Source: Gerris lacustris (Eukaryota; Arthropoda; Insecta; Hemiptera; Gerridae). From it: 64,000 bases of DNA. The notes beneath the pieces are model-generated. The model did no database searches. It was not told the DNA's origin and saw only the letters and a list, made by a program, of their open reading frames with translations. This document shows positions 16,700 through 33,887 of this stretch, one piece after another. The position numbers were made by a program, and so were the translations under genes. Where the stretch lies: positions 68,828,144 to 68,892,143 of the forward strand of contig OX578276.1 of NCBI GenBank assembly GCA_951217055.1. The letters are read 5' to 3'. The stretch's first letter is position 1. Each line of letters begins with the position of its first letter.

Positions 16700-18133
16700 A
16701 GTATTCTGTGCGTGAAAGCCTGGAAATTAGTATAAGTAATGTAACTTTAGGTTAAGAACTAACACTTCCGAAACACTGCAATATCCTATGGTTAGTAATA
16801 TCATTGAGTCTGCATGCTACACGTGTTCCTGTCCAAGATAACATATTATAATATAAAAAGATTTAACGTATCCTTTATTGGATAACTAGATTTTATTTTT
16901 AGCCTGATAGGGAAATCCTGGTTATACTAATGAAATTTTGGCAGATACAGACATGTCGAGGAATTTATTACAAAAACAGCAATCATTTCCGTACACTAAC
17001 ACAATGACACCTAATATTACCGAATACATATATTTATGCAAAAATTGGTTCAGAACTTAATAAAAAAATAAAAATAAAATGTAAAATAAATGTATATGTA
17101 CTTAAACGTAGTAAATGTAAACAAACGTAAAATGTAGTAAATGTAGAAACGATTAAAATAACTTAGGATTGTAAATTAAATACATATTTCAAGCCTATAT
17201 TACTTTAACAATCTTAATAGAAAAACTTTAACTACCAACTATTAAATATTTACAATTCAATAAAAATATATATATATTTTTTTAATTAATAGGATATTCT
17301 TAAACAGTATTATAATATTAATCTATGCGTTGGGAAAAAATTAACCCATACAAACAAAGTTTTTGTTATAACTCTTTTAAATAATAATGATAATAACCCT
17401 AAAATTTGATTGATTTTGTCTATGTACCAATTTTTAGCACTATTGGAATATTGGGTCAATTAGCTCTCAATATTTGACGTCAGCCTGCCACACACAAACT
17501 ATCAAAATCGAAACTATTATAAGTAAAGGTTTTTTTTTTTTTTAAAAAAAAGTTATTTTATTAACTAAGGATTAATGCACCAAAGTTAAAGTTTATTTTT
17601 AACAAGTAAAATAGTAAAACAAAAAACTGATAACACTCTTTATAGATCTTAATCCAACAATTTTATAACTTAATTAATTAACTAATGATTTAATTTGTAT
17701 TTTAATCGTAAATACCTAATGCAAGTTTCAGCTTTCTAGGTAAATGCGAAGTGAGTCCAATTTAGATAACAAGATTTGAAGACAAACAAATTAATTAATA
17801 GTTAATTGATTATTGCATTTTAATTGGAAATAGATCATCTGGTTAAGTTTTATCTTTCTAGGTTGCCTGGAAGTGGGTCTATTTTAGATTTCAAGTTTTG
17901 GAGACAAACAAAAAACAAATAAATGAATTAATTAATTATCTAATGACACATTATTGAATTGTAGGGTATACATTATCTTGGCAAGATACATCTTTTTAGG
18001 TTGGCGGGAAGTGGGTCAAATTTGGAGAAAACAAAGAACTACTTATTCTGTACTTATACTGCACTACTTACAAGCACAACTAATTCTAGTGAATAGCCGT
18101 ATTTTTAATGATGGAACTCGGTCTTAGTTCATC
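16700..18133. other. Intergenic DNA, no gene seen
   Basis: AT-rich sequence. Stretches at 17700-17780, 17825-17890 and 17960-18020 each contain 'agtttcagctttctaggt'-type phrases followed by 'agtgggtc.aattt' and may be three decayed copies of one repeat. No reading frame is convincing. Confidence 0.45.
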
Positions 18134-18136
18134 TAA

Positions 18137-18577
18137 GGGGCCTTTCACACCGAAGTAGCAAGTCGCAGGATGCATGCGTCCTGGTGGCAAGATGCATGCA
18201 TCTTGAACACCGGACTGTATAACTGAACGAGAGCTTTCACACCGAAGTAGCAAGTGCGACGTGCAACCTAGATGCAAGTGGCACGTGTGACTCGAGAACC
18301 AGCCGGCTGGTGTTTTATTAGCGTGCGCCCTTATTATTATTTACATGCCGCCCTACATACATTTACATGTGCCCTACATATGCGGAGAGTCGGATGATTG
18401 ATAGTTCATCATTTTAACCCAAATGCACTGAAAAAACTGAGGAGTTCAAATAAAAGATATAAGAAGATGCAAGTAGCACGTGCCACTTCGGTGTGAACGC
18501 TCGTGTCCATAAGGATGCAAGACGCACATGCCACTTGCGACCAGGACGCAGAGTGCATCTTTGGTGTGAAAGGCCCC
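18137..18577. mobile_element. PIF/Harbinger-like MITE (441 bp)
   Basis: The ends are inverted repeats starting GGGGCCTTTCACACC, flanked on both sides by TAA (18134-18136 and 18578-18580). A 3-bp TAA/TTA target duplication and GG-rich ends suit the PIF/Harbinger group. Inside are repeated AAGATGCA.GC and CACACCGAAGTAGCAAGT motifs in both orientations. It has no coding capacity. Confidence 0.75.
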
Positions 18578-18704
18578 TAAAATTGAGATAAAGTAACTCA
18601 TTTACTGAAAATAAAGCTGGTACAGATTTATCGCATGAACATACAATTTCACATACTGATTAAATAATGATGTTCATGGTGTATGTGTTCCTTATGTTCA
18701 TTAA

Positions 18705-18900
18705 TAGTAAGTAGAGATTTGGGCAGAAAGAGGAAAGACTTTTTTATTTAATCTGGTGACTATATTTTGTCTCCATCTCGAGGCATATTCATGTTTCTGA
18801 GGTTTAATTCATAGATCCATTTTTTGGTTTGTTGTGCCATAGAAACAAACACATGAAATAAAAAAGTCTTTCCTCTTTCTGCCCAAATCACTACTTACTA
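18705..18900. mobile_element. Small MITE with 45-bp inverted ends
   Basis: The left end TAGTAAGTAGAGATTTGGGC is repeated inverted on the right with one mismatch over about 45 bp. The terminal TA on each side may be the target duplication, which would suit Tc1/mariner-type insertion. Non-coding. Confidence 0.75.
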
Positions 18901-19738
18901 TAATGAGGTTAATATTCAAATTGATTTGAACCACATGTTTACGTTGAAAGCTGGGATAAAGCTATATTAATTTTGCATTTTATAATCAACTTACAAATAT
19001 CACCAGATGTAAACTCTCATATTGTGATTGCCAAAGCTACTCTACAAAGGAGATTCAAAATCATACAACGAGACTAAATCTAATTCCTTCAAAAAATGTA
19101 CATTCTTTAACACTGTTTTTCTTTTTTCTGCTCATATTAAAAAATTAATCGCTTAAGTTTTAGAGAATATGGCGACCATTTTAACTAATAAGAAGAAGAA
19201 AAAATCAGAGATTGTACAAAAAAATAGTTGAAACAGTTATATCTTAAAATAGTGTAATATAAAATAAGTGTTTCTCTCTCTCTCAAACAAGTTCGGTTTG
19301 TGGTTCAACTAATACCTTTTCATCCTATCAACAACTTATTAGGGTAATCATAGATAAAGAAGAAAGTAGCAAAAGTAGCATATTCTAATTAAGGCTAATA
19401 TTTATTATAAAATAAATAAATATAGAAATAATTTAAGGTCGTTAAACTTCCGTACTCAGACGGCGCGGCGCGGCGTGGCGCATGCAAACTTTAATTGAAA
19501 CAAGGTAACAAATTATATTCATCAAACACCTCTGGTAGAAATGTTAATATTATACATAAATACTTATTAATAATATCATTATTTCTTATGAGAAATAGAA
19601 TATAAAATAATTTAATCCTATTTACTTCCTTTTTTTTAAAAAAATGTATGGGGATATTAAACAATATTCAAAATTTAAAAAAGAACTACTGAAAGAATTG
19701 ATCGATCTATTTCATAATAGTTCCAAACTGAATATATG

Positions 19739-19745
<7 letters not shown>

Positions 19746-19822
<77 letters not shown>
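19746..19822 (+). repeat. (TA)n microsatellite
   Basis: About 77 bp of TA repeats in intergenic DNA. Confidence 0.95.
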
Positions 19823-19827
<5 letters not shown>

Positions 19828-20177
19828 GGTGGACGTAAAGGAACATTAATTAATGAGGAGAATGTGGTCACGGAGCTCTGAGTACAGATAATGAGCCATG
19901 TTATAAAAAACGAATCTAATCTTTTTAAACCTTGTAAATCCTTTCGTTTTTTACAAACAAATAAAAATGAAAAGGATATGATTTTACCTATGTAAATTAT
20001 TAAATAATATTTGGGTTTTTAACAAATTATTACATTACATAATATATTTCTTTGTAATATCAAAAGTGTAACATACTATGAGTGTACAGTAATGAAATGA
20101 GAATGAGATGTCTCTTAAGTGTCCTAAGTTAAACAGCATCGGCCTTAGTCACTACTTGGATTATGACCATATAGATC

Positions 20178-20210
<33 letters not shown>

Positions 20211-20325
20211 TTTCTTTATTTCTTATAAATAACAATCCTCATGCTCTTCACCCTATGATCTATTTGGATCATCAGGGGGATAGATCTGAGTTTGGATCCC
20301 TCGTTCGCTGTTTACCCAGTATCAC

Positions 20326-20388
<63 letters not shown>
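20326..20388 (+). repeat. (TA)n microsatellite
   Basis: About 60 bp of TA repeats in intergenic DNA. Confidence 0.95.
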
Positions 20389-20392
<4 letters not shown>

Positions 20393-21479
20393 AAGATACA
20401 GTTCTTCGACATCCTCAATCTTAAGTCCTGTGATGGTATGCTTGATTTCACAGATTTATATTTCCCAGTGCTTTAGCTTTATTTTAAAGGTTTAATGGCC
20501 TTTTGCAAAGTTTCCACTGAAGGTGTATCCAGCTCCTTGTCATAACATTGTACAGCTTTTAAAAATTTAATTAATAATTGTAATATTGTAATAATTGTGT
20601 TTCAGCCATCCTGCTGGTTTTTCTAGTTACCTATTTTTTGTTATAATCCAGTTTACCTATTTATTATCCTTAAAGAGAGTAGAATTCACTGTTGCTAACC
20701 ATTATATAAAACTGTAACCAGTTACAAGTATAAACCAAACTGATATAAATACAATTAATAAATAAAACTATGTTTTAGATTCATATCCATATAAAATTAT
20801 AATGCTAGTTCTTTATATATATATATGTATATTTTAAATAGAGAGAAAATGTACTCTAGGATGTATAAGTAGCTCTATAGGAGCTGTTAAACACTATTAT
20901 TTACGAATTACAAACTCGAAATGTGTTCGAGTCATTTATAGTTACAGATAAGTTATTGAAATGATTTTCCCATTGAGTTTGGAGTATTAATATTTAATAT
21001 TTAATTCCCATAAAGAGAGTTTGCTCAATTAAGACAACTGTGTTTGAACCAGCATAGTAAAAGAAAAGACGACTGCTCTGTTTTAAAATAGAGAAATTGA
21101 AACATTTGTTTTTGTACACAAATAAGTGGGTGTATGTTTGTACAACTAAGGAAGTGGTTTATCGACGGATACCCAAACTTATATTATTATCGTAATTGTC
21201 TCACAATCATAACATTAGATCCAGAGATAACACATAATGTAATCTGTAATGGAATGTAAAGGTTTGCACTTGTTAGTTACGTTGTTAAATTAAATGAACC
21301 TAGCGAGACGAAAGGAAGTAAATCTGCCTGACCATCTTGTATTTTTATCTTATAGAGAATTACAATGTTCCACACTATAAATATATGTATTTCCCTAAAT
21401 AAATTTACTCATTGTGGATTAGGGCAAAAAATTATACGATTCAAGATTGAAATTATACATATATAAATATATATATATG

Positions 21480-22639
<1,160 letters not shown>

Positions 22640-23208
22640 ACAACCAAAGTAATTAATATGGTTATTATAAATAATAACCAGGCATAATGTATAATAACTA
22701 TTGAATTTGGTCAAAGTAATTAATAAAGCAAAATTAATCACTTTATCTAGTCATTATGCATAATATCAGACCCAAGTCAGAGAATGTGATAATATAAGAC
22801 TGTATTAATCACTTTGTCTAGCTATTATGCATAATAATAATAACGGTTGGAATTTGAAAAGTTAATAAAATACACTACATTTTTATTATAAGTATAATGT
22901 ATTATAAATAAAAAGTTGTACTTAAAAAAGTTTTACATGAAAGAAGTTATTCATACATCAAACTTTATTAAAAAAAAAAGAAGATTTTTAAAAAAGGTTA
23001 AGTAAGAAAAATAATGGAACAGAGGTAAAATTTCGAGTCTATCTTCTTATCTATTTATTTTTGCATGTAAGACTTTTTGTGGCTTTTGGAATTGCACAAG
23101 TCACTAGCACACAAAATTAACTAAATCTATCAAAACATGATACAGATCTGAAATCACAAAGCTGTAAGTCACAGAAGTTTAGTGTGTATATCGTCCAAGC
23201 TATTATGA

Positions 23209-23256
23209 AAAATGACCAGACAAAGTGATTAATTAATCACTTTGTCTGGTCATTTT
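23209..23256. repeat. 48-bp perfect palindrome
   Basis: AAAATGACCAGACAAAGTGA is followed directly by its inverted copy through a central TTAATTAA. Half-copies of the same motif (taatcacttt.tctag.tattatgcataat) lie at about 22733-22770 and 22803-22832, so this is a local repeat family. Confidence 0.85.
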
Positions 23257-23292
23257 AATAATTGTATATAATATCTGGCCAATATTCATAAT

Positions 23293-23296
<4 letters not shown>

Positions 23297-23372
<76 letters not shown>
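23297..23372 (+). repeat. (TA)n microsatellite
   Basis: About 76 bp of TA repeats. Confidence 0.95.
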
Positions 23373-23373
<1 letters not shown>

Positions 23374-25335
23374 CCAGAATCGTAACACCCTTAAACTACA
23401 AATAAGAATTTAGATAATAGTTTTATCGCAACAGGGATGTAGATTTTAGTTAAAATTTTGAGACAATGATTTTGTTAAGAAAACCTACAACTATGGAAGT
23501 TAAGAAGAATAAATTTTTTTTTTTTTTTTTAATTTCCTATAAAAGTCAAATATCGTGGGAAAATAAATTTGATTTCGAAATTTTATACGATTAAAAAGCT
23601 TAATGTCTGTGAGGATTTTTATAAGGTAGCAAAACAACAATATTAATAATTTAACTGACATAACACCATCTAATTAATATTTATTTTAGTGACAAAGAAT
23701 ACTTTGAGGATATTGTTGTAGTTTTGATGACTTTTTTTAAAATAAATAAACTGGTAATTTTATACCCTACTCTACATTAGTTATTTATTAACATTGCCTA
23801 ATTGCCCTTTTGAACTTCCAGCAAGTTGGTGCAGTTTCATCCTGATTCCAAATTATTTCTGGAGGAAAAGGGAAGAATCGTTTATGAGCAACCTCTAAAT
23901 TGTTGAAAATTGTATCAACATTATGTTTGTTAAAACTTGTTTATCTGGATAAAATGTTTTATCTGGTTTTCTTATGGACAGTTCGTGTGCATTTATTTTC
24001 ATGAACCATCGCAATCTACTTTTCTCTCGCAAATTTAATCTACATTTTATTATGGTGGAATTTTTCGTTATTATGCCTATCTGCAAGTTTATATACTAGC
24101 ACTCAAACATTCTTCTTACTTAAACCATAATTAATTTTTGTCACTGTTTCTATGTAATTTAACAACCTTAAACAAATCTCAGAGGCTCCTCATATTTATA
24201 CTTTCCTTCCCTAGAGACCAACATCTTCAGCGTTATTATTAGCCTTGACCCAAGATACAATAAGGTATGGTTTTAAATAAAACCACTTCACAATCCAAAG
24301 GATATATATATTATATTATTTAAAACGAATATATTGGTTCTACTCACCAGGAGTTTTAGACTATATACAGTCAAAGAGATTTATTTCCTTTACTACCACA
24401 AAAGTAAAGAGTACTTAATCAAGAATTAACACAAAGAAATTAATTTGGATTAAAAAACAAAACAAAAAACTAAATAATAATAATACAGAAGACATGGAAG
24501 AGGTTAATGTTTAACAAACGATGCAGTGTGTACAGCAGATCTATAAGGTAGACTGACTCTTATCTCTTAAATATCTGTACATTATAATTAACATAAAAGT
24601 GATGTTTAAAAACATCACCAACAAACATCGTCCAAGTTACATGTTTTCCTTACATAAGTTTACTTTCTATGGGTTTGATTGTTTGATTGATTCATAAAAG
24701 GTCCTTTGAGTCCAAAATCGTTATTTTTAATAAATGCCTTTGGTGTGTGCAGATGAGTCAAGCTAACCTATTCGATCTTAAGGCGGCTTTTCTTTTACAC
24801 TGTACGTGAGTCCGAGAGAGACCGAGCGAGGCCAAACGATGCGAGACAGAGCCTGAGCCTGAGTGCGTATTCACACTGCGGGCGAGTCCGACGCCAAACG
24901 GCCGATCATACACGAAATGAAAATATTTTATTTTATAAATTTTTTAATAGCTTTTGTTCTCAATATTTTTTGATGAAACCAAGTCTGCAACATGTTTACA
25001 AAATAATTGAATGCGTTTAGCGAATTTTTCGCCTATAAGGTCGGACTGGTGGCGTCAGATGTACACACACATACATACCGAAAAAAGTAATGGCTGTATT
25101 TGGTTTCCGGAATGTATGGAATGAAAAAGTATCTAAACATTTTGCAATTCTGATCAATGAACAGACAAAATAATATTATATTTATAGATATTTAATTATT
25201 CTACATCCCACACTAATAAATTTATATTTTATAATTAAATTAATTACATAAAATTAGCTTAAGAAGTTTTCATTTTCAGAAAAAAAAAAAAAAAAAAAAA
25301 TGAAAATAATAACAAATATATATATACTAATAAAT

Positions 25336-25339
<4 letters not shown>

Positions 25340-25391
<52 letters not shown>
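25340..25391 (+). repeat. (TA)n microsatellite
   Basis: About 52 bp of TA repeats. Confidence 0.9.
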
Positions 25392-25399
<8 letters not shown>

Positions 25400-25689
25400 T
25401 GGTACCCATATCGAATTAATTCCTAATATAACAACATATTAATATCGAATAAAGCCCTATTAATATCGTAAAGGAGGCCTGAGCTCTTCAAAGGCCGTAG
25501 CGCCACGGAGTAGTAGTAGTAATTATAAATTATTAGAATAATAACTACTACACAAAAGACATATTAGTCTGCAAATGGGTATGGTGAAATCCGTCCAATG
25601 AGATCCAAATCTCATGTGACTATCCGTCCAATAATAGGAGCTTCCTCGCATCCTATTATTACATTTGGATCTGTTGTAATAGGTTTTTT

Positions 25690-25990
25690 CGACAGGCAAA
25701 GAAGACGAATTTAATATGAAACCATCAATGGGCTAATTACAACCTACCATTCAAATTTCATGAAAATCGGAAGAGCAGTTTTTAAGTTATGGTGTTCGCA
25801 AATATGTTAAATTACCGACTGATAGACATGCGACCAAAACTGTTTCTTGATGTCTGAAACGGATTTCAGTCCAGAAATTTTTTAAATTGAAGACAAAAAT
25901 ATGTTCTTCAGAATGATCACAATGCTTTGAAGAAAAAATGATGGCAACTTAATATATAGAAAGAGATTTGAAGATTTTAAATTCATATCT
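25690..25990 (+). repeat. Dispersed repeat copy
   Basis: It contains 'aatttcatgaaaatcgg.agagcagttttta' and 'ctgaaacggatttcagtc', phrases that recur at 28440-28700, 45985-46330 and 61960-62275 with about the same order. It is a decayed, non-coding interspersed family of unknown class. Confidence 0.6.
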
Positions 25991-26987
25991 ATGTTCCATA
26001 AACACAAATATTCATCTTACAATCATAACAATTCGAGAACAAGTTAAACATAACTATTGAATATTGATTATGAATTAGCTATAATATATTTTTAATATTT
26101 TTTCAATAAACTATAAATTTGTTTTAGTGAATTAATTATTGAAAGAAAAGTATCGACTGGGTACCTGCAATACCTCGTAACCCTCAAAATCGATTTTTTT
26201 TTATTGCATTTTTTGATAGATATGATTAATATCTATCTAGTAACCCTTAAGCAATTGTTTTATAGAAATTATTGTAATTCTTCGTGTTCATCATTTAACT
26301 AAAGTGTACAAAAAACCTTGTATACGACAAGGTTTCAAACCTCTAAAAAAAAAAAAATCAAAATAAATATAAAGAAAATATAAAAATAAACTTTTTTAAA
26401 ACAACATTTTTTGCTTCTCCTGAAAAATTTAGTTTTTGGGGTTACGAGGTTTTGCAGATACACAGTCGATATATTATCGTATGAAAATAAGATGTACATA
26501 AATTTTGAACATTATTCCATGTCTATATTTTCTTCCAAACCCAAACTACTTAATTTTAACTTTCCCATAAAAAATTGTATTCTTCCTGAAAAATATAATG
26601 ATGAAAAACCATTTGTATACTAAATTAGCGTTGTCTATAACCTGGATCTTCCTACTTTCTCTCATTCTTGCCTTCAAAAGTACACCACGAATCACTGCGC
26701 AAAGGAAGGATCAGACACTCCACGAACCAACGATAAGCAAATTAGTGAGTATTATCAAAAATAGTAATATGTCTCTTTTGTCGGCTTAGATTTCATATTA
26801 AGATAAGATCTCATGTTATTACAGTTGTTAAGACTTTGGTGAGCGAAGAAAGTGAAAAAACGCCTTATTAACCTTGGCACTCACCAACTGTCACGCAAAT
26901 GCTAGCACAGCCGCAGTTTAAAATTATTATAAGGATATTGCGCTAATCTAAGAATGTTGGCCCACTCCAGAGTAATACAAGAGCTAC

Positions 26988-27030
26988 TATATAAACTAAA
27001 CAGTTTTAACTAGAAGCTATCATTTAGTAA
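26988..27030 (+). promoter_or_regulatory. Core promoter of cuticle gene 2
   Basis: TATATAAA (26988-26995) is followed about 30 bp downstream by an ATCATTTAGT initiator-like site (about 27019-27028), with the ATG at 27054. Confidence 0.7.
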
Positions 27031-27053
27031 ACCACAACAAATCAACCAACAAC

Positions 27054-30614
<3,561 letters not shown>

Positions 30615-31560
30615 AAAATGAATGGCCATTGTTCACCTTTAAAAGCAGTAATACTTCATACAAAATTGTTACAGATTTGAGAATTTTCACAACACATACT
30701 ATAGCATATAACTCATCGAAATTGTTCCTAAATATACTGATTACATGGCTCCAATTAATTAATGATTATTTTTATAAACCCTTTAAAACCTCAAAACATA
30801 TAATTATTAATTTGAAGTAGAAGTGTTACACTACTTAAGTATATTATTTTCTAGTCGTTGTTAGAGCCCTGAGGGCAACAAGCGTTGGTGTGGAACAAGT
30901 GTCCTTATAATAGACGAAGCAAATGATTATAGATTTAACTGACCAAACCAAGCTAGTTATGGTAAACTAATTTTAATTTTATTTAGTTATTATAAAAGCT
31001 AGAATATACCCAAATATTAAGTTTGAACCTATAAAAGGTAAGGAATTTTTACCGAGGTCCAAATAAATCATCTGTAAAAATAAATCACAATGATGGGTGT
31101 TTTATAGACAAATATTTGATATTTAAATTTTACAATCGAAAGCAGATTAAGATTAGAAACAATAGAATATATAGTAATAATTATAAATTCAATGGCAGAA
31201 TAAATGTGAAATCATAATAGTTTCGAACATAATAGTTTACATAACATTATATAAGTATAATTATTTTTTCATTGACATAAATATTAATTAACTAGTTATA
31301 ATTTAATTGTATTAAATCCAAAGAACGAATGTAGTATATAACAAAGAAACGAAAACTATATGTGCCTCCAAATTCAAAATTTTTCCAGTCAAAAAATGAG
31401 TTTCAGACATCATTTCAAATACATTCAGTTCGTGTCTGTCTGTCAGTCAACATTTTTATGAACCACCCCAGTATCTTAAAAACTACTTGACCTAGTACTT
31501 TGCGTCTATTGCTTTCTCTCTCGCATGTGCTCAAACTTTTCATATTTATTGACACTAACA
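30615..31560 (+). repeat. 3' flank duplicated with 10560-11453
   Basis: Downstream of gene 2 the sequence follows the minus strand of 10560-11453 with indels: first a 200-bp near-identical stretch, then a decayed stretch with the 'cctagtactttgcgtctatt' phrase. Confidence 0.7.
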
Positions 31561-32727
31561 TTGTGAAAAGTACTTATCTTCGATGGTTTTTCGAAAGTAA
31601 CCCACGGATATGTCCTATATCAATTTTGACTTTCTGCCCATATTTAAAAATCATTAGAATAAATGCGAATGGATATGGAAATCTAAACAGGGCTAAACAA
31701 CCGCATACTTTAAATTTTAGTGGGGGTCATATTATTTTTATGGAATTTTTTAAAGCTTACACCCTAAGCATATTAAACAAATCTATCTCATTATACATTA
31801 TTTTATTCTCATGTCACTATTTGTCCAATGATAAGGAAGCTATATGCCAATCATATTAGCAGACGTTATTTCTATTTATCTCTTGATAATCATATGGAAA
31901 TTTAGAGTTGAACGTTTTTATAAATTCTCTTCTAACTTTAATTCTGAACTTACCGAAGGTAACAGACGCATTGTGATCATTATATTCATGCAGATCGAAA
32001 CGATATTGTGTTTCCGAATCCAAACATTCCTTGGCAGAAATCCGTATCAGAACATTTTGACCTCGTGCCTGTCTGTCTTCAATATTTTTGCAAATCACCA
32101 TATTTTCAAAACCTCATCCATTTTTGATGAAATTAAGATGGTAGGTCACAATTAACCAATTGTTGATCATTTATTAATTCAAACCTTCTGCCTGTGCCCA
32201 CAATCATATTATTAACAGCATACAAAAGATGTTTGGCTCTAGAAAAGTACTTAATATGATTCTGAAGAAATGTGTTTTTTTTTTTTTTTTTTTACAAAAA
32301 GTAGCCCACAGGTAGTTTTATATTAATTTTAACCTTTTGAAAATTAATGTTATTATAAATAAAAATAAGTGAGACCTCTCTGAGAATTGAAGCAGATAAA
32401 ATTTCAAACCCTTTTCAATTCAAACAAGGAAGCAAAAAAGTATCAACTTAACAGTCCTTAAGTTAACCTTGAAGTCAAGAGCCCCAGAATAGGTTAGCAT
32501 AGATTCAAAAACTGGAAATCACCTACTGAGTTAAGTGTCGGGTCAGATGGAAGTATAAAAGTAGATGAAGTAGATAAAGTATAGAAGATCACCCTGAATA
32601 TATTATTATAAATGCTGAATAATAGTTGAGTTCTGCAGGCAGCTATATTGATAATTTATTTATTTTTTACCCGCTAAATTTTATATAATATATGAATTCA
32701 AAGTAGGACACAACTTGGTTTCCAAGT
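31340..32727. other. Repeat-derived DNA, no gene seen
   Basis: Two related stretches (31340-31640 and about 31980-32330) share 'tgcctccaaattcaaa' and 'tgtctgtctg' type phrases with 27215-27420. The 60-120-codon frames here follow these repeats and show no domain, so I leave them out. Confidence 0.5.
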
Positions 32728-33880
32728 TGACATCAATTTGGTTTCCGTACACATCATTCCACTATCCAACAATGCCATCGCATTGTCGATGTCATTGCAT
32801 CCTCCCTTATGAACAAAAAGTACTGTTCAGCTGTCTTCCTAGACGAGTCACAAGCTTTTGACAGAGTATGGCATTCTGGCTTGCTTTGGAAGCTCAAGGG
32901 CATCCTACCATTCACCTATTACCTTATCCTCAAGTCCTATCTCACTGACAGATTTTTTCGTGTAAGTCTTGGATCTTCCTTTTCTGTTATTTGCCCTGTG
33001 AGTGCTGGAGTACCACAGGGCAGTATCCTAGGACCTCTTCTCTACTCCCTATATACTCATGAGTATTTCCCCAGCATCCCTTGCCACATTCGCAGATGAT
33101 AAGGCAATCCTTTCTGTCCAAGAGAACCACCTCCTTGCATCTGATAATACCCAAAGTCATTTGTTACTCCTCGAACCTTGGTTAAGGAAATGGAGGATAA
33201 AGATAAACGAACAGAAAAGTGTTCATGTCACTTTTGCTCTTCGTCACAACACCTGTCCTCCAGTCACCCTTAATAAAGTTCTCATTCCTCAGTCCGACTC
33301 CGTCCGATACCTTGGCCTTTTCCTTGACCGACGATTAACGTGGCAACTACACACAAAAACAAAACGTACTGACATCACACGACGATACAAGTTACTGCTC
33401 GGTCTTCTTGATCGTATGTCTAATATTTCTCTTAACAACAAGCTTCGTAATGTAGTTCTAAACCCAGCTTGGACCTACGGTCTGGAAGTGTGGGGCAGCA
33501 CCAAGCCTTCCAATTCCCATCGTCTACAAATCCTGCAGTCAAAAATCCTTATAAAAATAACCAATGCTCCTTTCTATGTTTCTAACCTTACTCTCCACTC
33601 TCCACGAAGATTTGAATGTGCCCTTTGTCCGAAATCTAACCATATCCCAATATAAAAAATTCCATGAATCCATATCCCACCATCCAAATCCTCTTGTACA
33701 ACTCTTGTCCTCTATGTTCATCCCTAGCAACCCACCAAGACGTTTGAAGAGGAGGTGGCCTAGAGATCTCTTACCTTAAAATATATTTTTCCCTTAAATT
33801 ATGTTACCTCATTTTAATATTATTATTACTGTAATTTATTTAAAAAAAACAAAAAAAAAAAAACAAAAAAAAAAAAAAAA
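32728..33880 (+). pseudogene. 5'-truncated, frameshifted Jockey-type LINE
   Basis: This is the 3' part of a non-LTR retrotransposon reverse transcriptase. The frame starting about 32728 carries FLDESQAFDRVWH (palm motif) and SAGVPQGSILGPLLYSLYT. A shift near 33060 leads to the next frame with FADDKAIL (the catalytic FADD box), then VRYLGLFLDRRLTW and TYGLEVWG, typical of the Jockey clade. A second shift near 33595 moves to a third frame with SQYKKFHESISHHPNP and a stop at about 33777. A poly(A) tract with a few C interruptions ends at 33880. Two frameshifts and the missing 5' end make it dead. The Polinton at 33888 lies immediately downstream. Confidence 0.85.
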
Positions 33881-33881
33881 C

Positions 33882-33887
33882 CAGTTA
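33882..33887 (+). repeat. Left 6-bp target duplication CAGTTA
   Basis: CAGTTA directly precedes the left terminal repeat and recurs at 44674-44679 directly after the right one. A 6-bp duplication is the rule for Polinton/Maverick integration. Confidence 0.9.

Larger units (their letters stand above)
18901..21479. other. Intergenic DNA with TA repeats, no gene seen
   Basis: No gene is supported. It holds a short GC-rich tract (GGCGCGGCGCGGCGTGGCGC, about 19460-19480), TA microsatellites at about 19746-19822 and 20326-20388, and an (ataat)n-type run near 20182-20210. Confidence 0.5.
22640..26980. other. Long intergenic stretch, no gene seen
   Basis: Apart from the 48-bp palindrome and TA microsatellites at 23297-23372 and 25340-25391, I see only AT-rich DNA. 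A GC-richer relic at about 24780-24905 carries two 'gag/gcgagtccga' phrases and 'ccaaacg' repeats and may be the remains of a MITE. A dispersed repeat lies at about 25690-25990. Confidence 0.45.

Noticed and set aside
31500..32155. Two frames of about 100-120 codons
   Set aside because: They follow dispersed repeat sequence, overlap each other and an antisense frame, and show no domain or promoter.
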